A stretch of DNA of 26,631 nt from an uncultured Campylobacter sp. (GCA_943913625.1 CALTYW010000012.1:1-26631); one strand, 5' to 3'; positions 15,234 through 22,816 are shown, counted from the first letter of the stretch. Notes: generated by a model not told the origin, from the letters alone. Program-made: numbers and translations.

Positions 15234-15274
15234 GTCGTCTCCTCTATATAAAAGTGTTCTTTATTGTCGTGTGT

Positions 15275-16267
15275 CTAACGCGTGTGCTGATCGAGCCACT
15301 CGAAGGTGGCCTTGAACGCGGCTTCGCGGGCGTGGCGTTCGGAGAGGAACACGTCGTGGCGCGCGCCGTCGATGACCTCAAGCGTGTGGTCTTTCGCGAT
15401 TTCGGGGGCCCACGATTGGATCTGTTCCACGTCTAGCACAGTGTCGGCGGTGTCGGCGGCGGGAGAGTATTCCTCGCCGAGGTAGGAGTGGGAGGAACAC
15501 AGGGTGAGCGTGGGCACACCGGTTTCCACGTCGCCGGAGTGGATGTCGCGCTGGCCCAGCACCACCGCGCGGATCCAGCCCAGGTACTTCCGGTGCCCGC
15601 TGAGCGGCTTCCAGGTGGTGTTGAAGTCCCACTCGCCGTGGGCATCCTTGTGGATTGATTGGCCGTAGGCACCCAAGCCGCCGTCAGGCAGGGGCACGGA
15701 GGGGAAAATGCCGCCGAGAACATTGATCACTGGCCGGGCCAGTTTGACCAGCAGCGGGTTGAACTGCAGATCCAACCAGGGACTGTTCAAGATAATGCCG
15801 GCGAGTTTGGCGTGTTCGGCGGGCTGCTCACGTCGTAAAGCATCAGCCCACAGCGGCACAATCAAGCCGCCGGTGGAGTGGGCGAGGGGGATCACTTTGC
15901 CGTGCTCCGCGGCGATGATGTCGAGGGCTTTAGTCAGCTCCTCGAAGTAGCGCTTCATGTTCAGGGTGAAGTGGAAGCGCTCGCCCTTCTGGTGCGCACG
16001 TCCGCAACGGCGCAGATCCAATGCGTAGAACGGGTAGCCCTTCGCCGCGAATTCCTCGGCCACGTGATCCTGGAAAAAGTAGTCGCTCATGCCGTGCACC
16101 CACAGCACCGCCGGCCTGCGGGAGTTCAAGCTCGGGGTGTAGCGCACGAGGACGGCGCGCACCTTCTTCCCGGTGTCCGGGTCCTTCTTCAACGGGATGG
16201 TGAGGGACTCGAACTCGTCGCCGAGCACGTCCGGTGTCCAACTATTGGTTGCGGAAGGTGAACTCAT
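15275..16267 (-). CDS. Alpha/beta hydrolase, lysophospholipase-like (Hydrolase_4)
   Basis: A serine hydrolase of the monoacylglycerol lipase/lysophospholipase group. The 330-residue protein shows the oxyanion region VLWVHGMSDYF (55-65), the nucleophile elbow AHSTGG with Ser131, an acidic residue in TVLDVEQ (Asp279) and His304 in GARHDVF. The elbow is A-H-S-T-G rather than the standard G-x-S-x-G. No signal peptide is seen, so it acts in the cytosol or at the inner membrane face; substrate unknown. There is no Shine-Dalgarno before ATG 16267; TATCCT stands 7 bases upstream with TTGGGC 16 bases further, so it looks leaderless. It diverges from mqo and shares its intergenic region. Confidence 0.85.
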   Translation of the reverse strand: MSSPSATNSWTPDVLGDEFESLTIPLKKDPDTGKKVRAVLVRYTPSLNSRRPAVLWVHGMSDYFFQDHVAEEFAAKGYPFYALDLRRCGRAHQKGERFHFTLNMKRYFEELTKALDIIAAEHGKVIPLAHSTGGLIVPLWADALRREQPAEHAKLAGIILNSPWLDLQFNPLLVKLARPVINVLGGIFPSVPLPDGGLGAYGQSIHKDAHGEWDFNTTWKPLSGHRKYLGWIRAVVLGQRDIHSGDVETGVPTLTLCSSHSYLGEEYSPAADTADTVLDVEQIQSWAPEIAKDHTLEVIDGARHDVFLSERHAREAAFKATFEWLDQHTR

Positions 16268-16274
16268 GGGGACA

Positions 16275-16302
16275 AGGATACGTGGCTAAGCCTTATGCCC
16301 AA
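16275..16302 (-). promoter_or_regulatory. Promoter of the alpha/beta hydrolase
   Basis: On the reverse strand TTGGGC (complement of 16297-16302) and TATCCT (complement of 16275-16280) are 16 bases apart, and the -10 box ends 7 bases before the ATG. This predicts a leaderless transcript, possibly running on into mtr. Confidence 0.45.
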
Positions 16303-16319
16303 TCGATGCTCGAACTGCG

Positions 16320-16325
16320 TAAGAT
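16320..16325 (+). promoter_or_regulatory. Possible -10 box of mqo
   Basis: TAAGAT lies about 45 bases before the mqo start. A start site near 16332 would give a leader of about 38 bases that includes the ribosome site AAGGA (16356-16360). No clear -35 box is visible. Confidence 0.35.
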
Positions 16326-16369
16326 GATCCTCACCTGAAAATCGTCGAAAATTCGAAGGATGACTACAG

Positions 16370-17902
16370 ATGTCTAATAAGGGTGGCAACCGGTACGCAG
16401 ATGAGGTAGACGTCCTGCATGTCGGCGCAGGCATTATGAGCGCAACGCTCGTGTCTATGCTGCAGGCTCTCGAACCTGAGTGGAGCCAGATGGTGCTGGA
16501 GCGTCTGGACGGGCCGGCGGAGGAGTCCTCCTACCCGTTCAACAACGCGGGCACCGGCCACTCGGCGCTCTGCGAGCTGAATTACACGCCCGAGAAGAAG
16601 GGCAAGATCGACGTCTCCAAGGCGATGAGCATCAACGAGAAGTTCCAGCTCTCCCGCCAGTTCTGGTCCTACCAGGTGGAAAACGACGTGCTGAAGGACC
16701 CGCGCGCGTTCATCAACCCCGTGCCGCACGTGTCGTTCGGCCAGGGTGAAGACCAGATTGATTACCTGAAGCGCCGCTACGATGCGCTGTCGGCAAACCA
16801 CATGTTCCCGGACATGCAGTACACCGAGGACCGCGACGAGTTCACCGAGAAGCTTCCGCTGATGGCGAAGGGCCGCGACTTCGACGCCGAGCCGGTCGCG
16901 ATCTCTTGGACCGACGCGGGAACCGACATCAACTACGGCTCCCTGACCAAGCAGTACCTCGACGCAGCCGAGGAAAACGGCGTGGTCATCCGCTACGGCC
17001 ACGAGGTGACCAACCTCAAGCGCGAGGGCAACTCCTGGAAGGTGACGGTCAAGAACGTCCACACCGGCGACAAGCAGGTTGTGAAGGCGAAGTTCGTCTT
17101 CGTCGGCGCCGGCGGCTACGCCCTTGACCTGCTGCGCAAGGCCGGTGTGCCGGAGGTGCACGGCTACGCGGGCTTCCCGATTTCCGGTATGTGGCTCAAG
17201 ACCACCAACCAGGAGCTGGTGCAGCAGCACCAGGCGAAGGTGTACGGCAAGGCCAAGGTCGGCGCCCCGCCGATGTCCGTGCCGCACCTGGACCTTCGCG
17301 TGGTGGACGGCGAGGAGTCGCTGCTGTTCGGCCCGTACGGCGGCTGGACCCCGAAGTTCCTGAAGGAAGGCTCCTACCTGGACCTGTTCAAGTCCATCCG
17401 CTTCGACAACATCCCGTCCTACCTGGGTGTCGCGGCAACCAACATCGACCTGGTGAAGTACCTGGTGCAGGAGATCTTCCGCGACTTCGACGGCAAGATG
17501 GACATGCTGCACGAGTACTACCCGGAAGCAGAAGGCAAGGACTGGGATGTTGTCGTCGCGGGCCAGCGCGTGCAGGTGATCAAGCCGGCCGCGTTCCCTG
17601 TCTTCGGCACCCTCGAGTTCGGCACCGCGCTCGTAAACGACCAGAACGGCACGATCGCCGGTGTGCTCGGCGCATCCCCGGGCGCGTCCATCACCCCGGC
17701 CGCGATGCTGGAGCTTCTGGAGCGTTGCTTTGGCGAGCGCATGATCGACTGGTCCGACCAGCTGCACGACATGTTCCCGACCTACGGCAAGTCGCTCAAG
17801 CGCGACAAGGACGCCTACCAGAAGCAGTGGGACTGGACGCAGAAGGCGCTGCAGCTTGACGACGAGCACGGGGTGCACGCCCACGCCGGCGCGCACGACT
17901 AA
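16370..17902 (+). CDS. mqo: Malate:quinone oxidoreductase
   Basis: Mqo is a peripheral membrane flavoprotein that oxidises malate to oxaloacetate and passes electrons to menaquinone; in corynebacteria it is the main malate-oxidising step of the TCA cycle. The 510-residue protein starts with a short polar tail and the FAD motif VLHVGAGIMSATL, then the family blocks NNAGTGHSALCELNYTP, PHVSFGQG, SWTDAGTDINYGSLT and, near the end, GASPGASITP. Length is typical. AAGGA 9 bases upstream supports ATG 16370. The reverse strand is open over almost the whole gene, but that frame has no recognisable protein and is a codon-bias shadow. Transcription probably stops at a terminator lying inside the 3' end of selO. 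Confidence 0.96.
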   Translation: MSNKGGNRYADEVDVLHVGAGIMSATLVSMLQALEPEWSQMVLERLDGPAEESSYPFNNAGTGHSALCELNYTPEKKGKIDVSKAMSINEKFQLSRQFWSYQVENDVLKDPRAFINPVPHVSFGQGEDQIDYLKRRYDALSANHMFPDMQYTEDRDEFTEKLPLMAKGRDFDAEPVAISWTDAGTDINYGSLTKQYLDAAEENGVVIRYGHEVTNLKREGNSWKVTVKNVHTGDKQVVKAKFVFVGAGGYALDLLRKAGVPEVHGYAGFPISGMWLKTTNQELVQQHQAKVYGKAKVGAPPMSVPHLDLRVVDGEESLLFGPYGGWTPKFLKEGSYLDLFKSIRFDNIPSYLGVAATNIDLVKYLVQEIFRDFDGKMDMLHEYYPEAEGKDWDVVVAGQRVQVIKPAAFPVFGTLEFGTALVNDQNGTIAGVLGASPGASITPAAMLELLERCFGERMIDWSDQLHDMFPTYGKSLKRDKDAYQKQWDWTQKALQLDDEHGVHAHAGAHD

Positions 17903-17920
17903 GGGTTAGTCAAACGCGGT

Positions 17921-19138
17921 TTAGGTACCGCAGAAGGTGATGAAGGGCTGCTGCCCTTCAGGCCGGGCCATCCATTCGGGCCCGGCCTTTTCGTTGTACG
18001 GGTCCGTCACGGCGGCAAGCAGCGCGAAGTACTTCTCATAGTCGCCGCGCAGCTCGGCATCGTCGATGGCCTCTTGCAGCATGAGGTTGCGGGGGATGAA
18101 GACCGGGCCAGGGTTTCCCAGCACGCCGTGCTCTCGGTTGTAGGTGGCGATGTCCTTCGCGGTGTTCAGCCCTTCGTGGTCGTCGCCGATCCACTTCGCC
18201 CAAGCCGCGTCCCACTTCTGCTGGATGGTCATGAGCTGCTCTTGGGTTTCTTCCAAACCGATGAGCGGCACCAGCGCCTCGCCGAGGCGCGCCATGTTCC
18301 AGGCGATGATGTTCGGCTGGTTGCCGAAGGCGTAGCGCCCGCCGGTGTCGATCGAGGAGAACTTCGCGCGGGCCTCGAAACGCTCGGTGAAGGCGCACGG
18401 GCCGTAATCGATGGTCTCGCCGGAAAGCGCCGTGTTGTCCGTGTTCATCACACCGTGCACGAACCCGTAGCGCATCCACTGCGCCACCAGGTCCGTCTGG
18501 CGGTCCATGACGGTGTCCAACAGCTCGGCGGCGTCGCCGTAACCCGCGTACTTCACCACCTTGGCGGTGAGCTCCTCGGACTTCATGGCCGCGTACTGCA
18601 CCGTGCCGACCCGAAGGTGGCTTATAGCCACCCGCACCACAATGCCGCCCGGCACCGCACCTTTCTGCCGGATGACCTTCTGGCCGGTGCTGAGCACCGC
18701 CAACGACCGAGTGGTGGGAACACCGATGGCGTGCATATGTTCAGACACGAGGTACTCCCGCAACATCGGGCCGATCGCCCCGACGCCGTCCGCGTGCGGT
18801 CTGGAAAACGGGGTTCGGCCCGAGCCCTTCAACTGGATCTCGCGGTCCCCCTCGGCGGTGGGAAGGGTGCCGAGGAGGAGAGCCCGGCCGTCGCCAAGCA
18901 GCGGCGAGAACTGGCCGAACTGGTGGCCGGCGTAGGCCGTGGCGTGGCCGCCCTGGGCACCTGCGAGCCATTGCACGCCCTCGGGGCTGCGCAGCCAATC
19001 GACATCGAGGCCAAGCTCTGCGGCCAGCGGCTCGTTGAGCACGACCAAGCTCGCGCCGGGGAAGTCCGTGGACTCGATCGGCGCTGCGAGCTCCGGCAGT
19101 GCGTCGGCGAACGGGTGGGTGAGGGTCGGTGCGGTCAT
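17921..19138 (-). CDS. selO: SelO-type pseudokinase, protein AMPylase (YdiU/UPF0061 family)
   Basis: SelO proteins have a kinase-like fold with ATP bound in flipped orientation and transfer AMP to Ser/Thr/Tyr of target proteins, linked to redox stress. The 405-residue product carries the family core: GHQFGQFSPLLGDGRA, Lys104 in QLKGSGRTPFSR, Arg169 and Arg176 in RVAISHLR, and the catalytic block GVMNTDN...IDYG with Asp234, Asn235 and Asp244 spaced as in known SelO. It is about 70 residues shorter than E. coli YdiU. The end, TFCGT, places a Cys third from the C-terminus, where eukaryotic SelO has selenocysteine. There is no Shine-Dalgarno; TAGGGT 6 bases before ATG 19138 suggests a leaderless mRNA. 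Targets are unknown. Confidence 0.9.
   Translation of the reverse strand: MTAPTLTHPFADALPELAAPIESTDFPGASLVVLNEPLAAELGLDVDWLRSPEGVQWLAGAQGGHATAYAGHQFGQFSPLLGDGRALLLGTLPTAEGDREIQLKGSGRTPFSRPHADGVGAIGPMLREYLVSEHMHAIGVPTTRSLAVLSTGQKVIRQKGAVPGGIVVRVAISHLRVGTVQYAAMKSEELTAKVVKYAGYGDAAELLDTVMDRQTDLVAQWMRYGFVHGVMNTDNTALSGETIDYGPCAFTERFEARAKFSSIDTGGRYAFGNQPNIIAWNMARLGEALVPLIGLEETQEQLMTIQQKWDAAWAKWIGDDHEGLNTAKDIATYNREHGVLGNPGPVFIPRNLMLQEAIDDAELRGDYEKYFALLAAVTDPYNEKAGPEWMARPEGQQPFITFCGT
17961..17996 (+). terminator. Terminator of mqo, embedded in the selO coding sequence
   Basis: A perfect 9-bp stem GGCCGGGCC / GGCCCGGCC (17961-17969 with 17979-17987) with a 9-base loop runs into TTTTCGTTG. A smaller hairpin, GAAGGGC-TGCT-GCCCTTC (17942-17959), precedes it. 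Both lie within the last ~25 codons of the convergent selO gene. Confidence 0.8.
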
Positions 19139-19144
19139 GGGCCC

Positions 19145-19154
19145 ACCCTAGACT
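19145..19154. promoter_or_regulatory. Back-to-back -10 boxes for selO and cobA
   Basis: ACCCTAGACT gives TAGGGT (complement of 19145-19150) towards selO and TAGACT (19149-19154) towards cobA, sharing TA. They end 6 and 7 bases before the two ATG codons, and only 23 bases separate the genes, so any -35 contacts must lie inside the opposite coding sequences. Confidence 0.6.
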
Positions 19155-19161
19155 GATCGCC

Positions 19162-19899
19162 ATGAATTCTGGCCGCATCACGCTTGTCGGCGGCGGTCCA
19201 GGCGCGTGGGACCTTTTGACCATTCGGGGCCTGCGCGCGTTGGAAGCGGCCGACGTCATCCTCGCCGACCACCTCGGGCCCACCGCGGAGCTGGAGGAGT
19301 TCCTCGACCTCACCGGGAAAGAAGTCGTGGACGTGGCCAAGCTGCCGTACAAAAAGCAGGTGGCGCAGGAGCGCATCAACGAGTTGCTCGTCGAGTACGC
19401 ACGCGCGGGCAAGCACGTCGTGCGGCTGAAAGGCGGCGACCCGTACGTCTTTGGCCGCGGTTTCGAGGAGCTTGAGGCGTGTGCGGCGGAGGGGCTGACC
19501 TGCGAGGTCGTGCCCGGCGTCACCAGTGCGATTTCGGTGCCGGCCGCGGCGAGAGTGCCGGTGACGCACCGCGGGATCACGCATGCGTTCACGGTCGTCT
19601 CAGGCCACCTGCCTCCGGGGCATGCGAAATCGCTCGTGGACTGGGCGGCGCTGGCGGCCTCCGGCGCGACCATCGTCGTGGTAATGGGGGTGAAGAACGC
19701 GCGCGCCATTGCGCAGTCGCTTATCGACGGCGGGTTGTCCCCCGCAACACCCACCGCCATCATCCAGGAAGGGGAGACCGCCTCCCAGCGAGCCTTCTAC
19801 ACGGACGCCGCGCACCTGGCGGATGTGATGGAGGCCGAGGGGGTTTCGGCCCCGGCCGTCTATGTCTTCGGGGAGGTTGCGGGCCTTGCGCACGCTTGA
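19162..19899 (+). CDS. cobA: Uroporphyrinogen-III C-methyltransferase
   Basis: CobA (SUMT) adds two methyl groups from SAM to uroporphyrinogen III to give precorrin-2, the branch towards siroheme and cobalamin. The 245-residue protein has the family marks LVGGGPGAWDLLT near the start, RLKGGDPYVFGRG, PGVTSAISVPA, THRG and VVSGH, and a late VFGEVAGLA. It is the free-standing form, without the CysG oxidase/ferrochelatase domain and without a uroporphyrinogen synthase fusion. ATG 19162 is chosen because the motif lies at the usual distance and the -10 box ends 7 bases before it; an in-frame ATG at 19129 lies within selO. It overlaps the next gene by 14 bases. Confidence 0.94.
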   Translation: MNSGRITLVGGGPGAWDLLTIRGLRALEAADVILADHLGPTAELEEFLDLTGKEVVDVAKLPYKKQVAQERINELLVEYARAGKHVVRLKGGDPYVFGRGFEELEACAAEGLTCEVVPGVTSAISVPAAARVPVTHRGITHAFTVVSGHLPPGHAKSLVDWAALAASGATIVVVMGVKNARAIAQSLIDGGLSPATPTAIIQEGETASQRAFYTDAAHLADVMEAEGVSAPAVYVFGEVAGLAHA

Positions 19900-20857
19900 T
19901 CAGCTGATCCTGGACGAGGCGTTTGGGGAGGTCGCCGCACCCGAGGTCGTGGTGGTTGCGCACGACCCGACGGGTGACGTAGGGGGGGAAGCAATCGCAA
20001 CGGGGACGAGGGTGGTGTTCGCCGATCCGGACTACCGTCGCTGCGCCGCCGCGCCAGCCGGTGTGGAAGTTGTCGGCGACGTGCGTTTGGACGAGTACCT
20101 CGCCGGGGCAACCGGCTCGTGCGTGGTGGTAGGCGAGATGCCGAAGTCGCTCGCGCGGTTGGACTACGTCGCCCGCTCCGTGGCCGGTGCCGGGTTCTCG
20201 GAGGCGCGCGTGGTGCTCGGGGCGAACAACAAGCATTTGTCCCGCGGGATGAACGCTGTGCTTGCGGAGTCGTTTACCGACGTCGCCGCGTCCCGTGGGC
20301 GCGGGAAGTTCCGGTGCCTCGTGGCCTCGGGGCCGCGGGATGTTTCCTACGTGCCCGTCACCGGCGACGGATTGGTGGCGGTGGGTGGTGTGTTCTCTGG
20401 GGCGAAGCCGGACCGTGGTGGGGAGGTGTTGAAAAGGGCGGTTGCACCGGTCGTCGATAAGCATGTGCGCGTGCTTGATTTGGGATGCGGAAACGGTTCA
20501 GTTTCGCGCGAGCTCGCGGGCGCGGTGACGGCGACGGATGCGGACGCCGACGCGGTGCTGTCCGCGCGCGCGATCGGGCTGGATGCCACGTGGGACGACG
20601 CTGGGTCGCGGTTGCCGGACGCGTCGTTTGATGTGGTCGCTCTGAACCCGCCGTTCCACGACGGCACGACGGTGGATGCGACACTGGTGCAGCACCTGTT
20701 GGATGCCGCGCGACGGTTGCTCGTTCCGGGCGGGGCGTTATACATGGTGCATAATTCGCACCTGCGGTACCGGGGTGAGGTGGAACGTCGGTTTGTTGAG
20801 GTGGAGCAGGTCACAAGGGATGCGACGTTCACTGTGCTGCGGGGGCAACGGGGGTGA
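19886..20857 (+). CDS. RsmC/RlmG-like rRNA guanine-N2 methyltransferase
   Basis: A SAM-dependent methyltransferase with the two-domain layout of RsmC and RlmG, which modify G1207 of 16S or G1835 of 23S rRNA. The N-terminal half (residues 1-165) is the degenerate, non-catalytic domain; the C-terminal half has the SAM motif VLDLGCGNGSVSREL and the catalytic NPPFHDG typical of guanine-N2 methylation, then a late LLVPGGALYMVHNSHL block. TTG 19886 is chosen because GGGAGG (19871-19876) lies 9 bases before it, giving 323 residues; ATG 19862 is an alternative without a ribosome site. The 14-base overlap with cobA suggests coupling although the two activities are unrelated. Which rRNA it modifies cannot be decided here. 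Confidence 0.85.
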   Translation: MRTLDQLILDEAFGEVAAPEVVVVAHDPTGDVGGEAIATGTRVVFADPDYRRCAAAPAGVEVVGDVRLDEYLAGATGSCVVVGEMPKSLARLDYVARSVAGAGFSEARVVLGANNKHLSRGMNAVLAESFTDVAASRGRGKFRCLVASGPRDVSYVPVTGDGLVAVGGVFSGAKPDRGGEVLKRAVAPVVDKHVRVLDLGCGNGSVSRELAGAVTATDADADAVLSARAIGLDATWDDAGSRLPDASFDVVALNPPFHDGTTVDATLVQHLLDAARRLLVPGGALYMVHNSHLRYRGEVERRFVEVEQVTRDATFTVLRGQRG

Positions 20858-20874
20858 AAACCCTTAATCCTGGA

Positions 20875-20913
20875 TGGATTTTATTCGCCCCTTTGGTAAA
20901 TTCTCATAAGAGA
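20875..20913 (+). promoter_or_regulatory. Candidate promoter and inverted repeat before the YefM-YoeB fusion
   Basis: TGGATT (20875-20880) and TAAATT (20897-20902) are 16 bases apart in a locally AT-rich patch. A small inverted repeat TCTC-ATAA-GAGA (20902-20913) covers the predicted start site and could be an autoregulatory operator. It does not contain the TGTACA core known for E. coli yefM-yoeB. Confidence 0.4.
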
Positions 20914-20935
20914 TTGCGCACTCAAGGAGGACCGG

Positions 20936-21469
20936 ATGTCGCACGAGGATCACCTTGCGGCCGTGTTTCCGCTGATCAAGCAGGTGAACGCCGAAGGCCG
21001 CGCCGTGCAGATCGGCTCGCATGGCGACGAAGCGGTGCTGATGCCGTCCGAGCAATACACCCAGTGGGCCGACACCGCATATCTGTTCAAGTCCCCGGCG
21101 AACGGGAAGCGCCTCCTCGGCGCATACGAGCACGCACTGGCCGGCTCGTTCCGTGAACACGAGATGCCGTTCGAGGCGCCGGAGCGCGAAGGTCTGGCCA
21201 TCCGGCTGACTTGGGCGGACGAGGCGTGGGAGGACTACAACTCCTGGCGCGACGAAGACCCGGAGCTTTTCGAGCGCATCAACACGTTGCTGGTGGCCGC
21301 GTTGAAGGAACCGGGCGAGGGCGTCGGCCACCCCGTGGCGCACAAGTACGGCACGACCCGCGCGTGGTCGCGCGACATCACCGACGTGCACCGGTTGGTG
21401 TACATGATGGAGGAGGACGAGGAGTTCGGCACCGCGGACCTCATCGTGCTGCAGGCCCGCTACCACTAG
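20936..21469 (+). CDS. Fused YefM-like antitoxin / YoeB-like toxin in one polypeptide
   Basis: One 177-residue ORF joins what are normally two genes. Residues ~8-70 match the Phd/YefM antitoxin, best in DEAVLMPSEQY and DTAYLFKSPANGKRL; the usual DNA-contacting N-terminus (of the ISYSEAR type) is replaced. Residues ~88-177 match the YoeB mRNA endonuclease over its full length: RLTWADEAWEDY, RINTLL, AWSRDITDVHRLVY and the end ARYH. A gapless alignment puts Arg153 at YoeB Arg65 and His177 at His83, but Val134 at catalytic Glu46, and the final Tyr84 is missing. ATG 20936 follows AAGGAGG. Possible roles: an inert regulator or immunity-like protein, or a toxin held in cis by its antitoxin. Convergent with the sirtuin gene (7 bases between). 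Confidence 0.85.
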   Translation: MSHEDHLAAVFPLIKQVNAEGRAVQIGSHGDEAVLMPSEQYTQWADTAYLFKSPANGKRLLGAYEHALAGSFREHEMPFEAPEREGLAIRLTWADEAWEDYNSWRDEDPELFERINTLLVAALKEPGEGVGHPVAHKYGTTRAWSRDITDVHRLVYMMEEDEEFGTADLIVLQARYH

Positions 21470-21476
21470 TAGGCCG

Positions 21477-22211
21477 TCACTGGGCGAGGAGCTTCGGCAG
21501 GGCGTTGGCGGCGGTGTCCTCCACCACCGTCGTCGCAAGGTGCGACAGGTCGGTGCGCATCGGGGTGACCTCGACGATCGGGATCTCCCGGGCGTGCGCC
21601 ATCAGCGGTAGCCCGGCGGCGGGGTAGACCACGCCGGACGTGCCCACGATGAGGACAGCGTCGGCGGTTTTCATCCGCTCCTCGGCTAACTGCCACTCGT
21701 GCTCGGGCAATGCCTCGCCGAACCACACCACGCCCGGGCGGATCAGCCCTCCGCACAGCGGGCACTCGGGCGGCGTGATCGCTGGGACTTGTTCGCGGGG
21801 GATGTCGATCGGGTCGTCGTACGGCGTGCCGCAGTCGGCGCAGCGGAAGTCGAACAGCGAGCCGTGCAAGTGCGCCACATCCTCGCTGCCGGCGCGTTCG
21901 TGCAGGTTGTCGATGTTTTGCGTAGCAACGGTGACGTTCTTGCGCTTCGCCGCTTCTGCAATGGCAATGTGCCCCGCGTTCGGCTCCGCCTGCTGCGCCA
22001 GGTGCGCGCGCCACAAGTACCAGGCGAACATGGTCTCCGGGTCGATGCGCCACGCGTCGATCGACGCCATCGCCTGCGGGTCCACGTTCTCCCACAAACC
22101 CGTCACCGCGTCGCGGTACGTGGCAATGCCGCTGTCGGCGCTCATGCCGGCGCCGGTGAAAACCTCGATGTGGTTCGCTTCGGCCAGGATTTCTCGCGCT
22201 TGCTCGATCAT
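21477..22211 (-). CDS. NAD-dependent protein deacylase, sirtuin (CobB/SIRT5 type)
   Basis: Sirtuins remove acyl groups from lysines using NAD. The 244-residue protein has GAGMSADSGIATYR (20-33), TQNIDNLHERAG (98-109), catalytic His116 in HLHGSLF, a Zn site with Cys124, Cys127, Cys150 and Cys153, and VVWFGEALP. Tyr65 and Arg68 (WYLWR) form the Y-x-x-R pair that binds the carboxylate of succinyl or malonyl lysine in SIRT5 and CobB, so desuccinylase/demalonylase activity is likely besides deacetylation. It is the last gene of a three-gene unit: only 2 bases separate its ATG from the stop of the nuclease-like lipoprotein gene upstream. Confidence 0.92.
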   Translation of the reverse strand: MIEQAREILAEANHIEVFTGAGMSADSGIATYRDAVTGLWENVDPQAMASIDAWRIDPETMFAWYLWRAHLAQQAEPNAGHIAIAEAAKRKNVTVATQNIDNLHERAGSEDVAHLHGSLFDFRCADCGTPYDDPIDIPREQVPAITPPECPLCGGLIRPGVVWFGEALPEHEWQLAEERMKTADAVLIVGTSGVVYPAAGLPLMAHAREIPIVEVTPMRTDLSHLATTVVEDTAANALPKLLAQ

Positions 22212-22213
22212 GC

Positions 22214-22816
22214 CTACAGGCTATCGATGTACTCCAGCGCCTGCTCGCGGTACGTGAAGTTCGGCGCGTGCTCAACGCTTTCGCGCATCACGTCCTTGTA
22301 GAACGGGTCCGGGTCGTCTTGGTACCGCTGGAGCGCTTGCTTTGCGACGCTCCCGGGAAGCAAACACTCCACCCCAACCCCGTGCACGCCAGCGTTTGCC
22401 GCCTTGGCCTTCGTCTCCGCGGCCTCCGCGCGCTGGGTGAACTTGGTGTTGGGCTGGTAGGTGACGGCGCGGGCGTAGCCGTCGAGAAGCATCTGCTCGT
22501 TGACGAAGATGTCGGTGAACACGCCGGCGAGGTCGCGGCCGTAGCGGTCCTGGCGCTCCTGGTCGTACTCGAGCGTGACGCGCGTGCCAGGCGGGATGAG
22601 TTCGCTCAGGCGCGCGGAGGCTTCGTCGTAGAGGCATTCGCCCTGTTCAGGCGCGTCGATGTTGAGCAGGCGCACCCGGGTTTCCTGGCTGTCGAGTTCC
22701 ACCACGATTGTGTCGCCGTCCTCGATTTTGGTGACCGTGACTGTGCTAGCGAGGTCTGCAGGCGCGCAGGCCGTGAGGGAGCCGACGAGGGCGAGGGTGC
22801 AGAGTCTCGCGCGCAT
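22214..22816 (-). CDS. Thermonuclease-like (SNase-fold) lipoprotein
   Basis: The 200-residue product has a short signal peptide with lipobox LTAC (Cys17), so it is probably anchored on the outer face of the membrane. Residues ~25-145 follow the staphylococcal nuclease OB-fold: KIEDGDTIVV, VRLLNIDAPEQ with Arg49, Asp54 and Glu57 at the positions of SNase Arg35, Asp40 and Glu43, and DRYGR with Arg94 at the Arg87 position. The usual Thr41 is Ala55. Catalytic residues are thus present, and Ca-dependent nuclease activity in the envelope is plausible. The C-terminal ~55 residues are a helical extension ending YREQALEYIDSL. Its ATG directly abuts the stop of the upstream membrane-protein gene (TAGATG). 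Confidence 0.88.
   Translation of the reverse strand: MRARLCTLALVGSLTACAPADLASTVTVTKIEDGDTIVVELDSQETRVRLLNIDAPEQGECLYDEASARLSELIPPGTRVTLEYDQERQDRYGRDLAGVFTDIFVNEQMLLDGYARAVTYQPNTKFTQRAEAAETKAKAANAGVHGVGVECLLPGSVAKQALQRYQDDPDPFYKDVMRESVEHAPNFTYREQALEYIDSL

Noticed and set aside
16364..17896. A 510-codon reverse-strand open frame covering mqo almost exactly
   Set aside because: It mirrors mqo in codon register, has no recognisable domain and a biased Val/Arg/His-rich composition; mqo is certain. The same applies to long reverse frames over frr/cdsA (2104-3786), dxr (6120-7658) and ispG/penicillin-binding protein (9179-10621).
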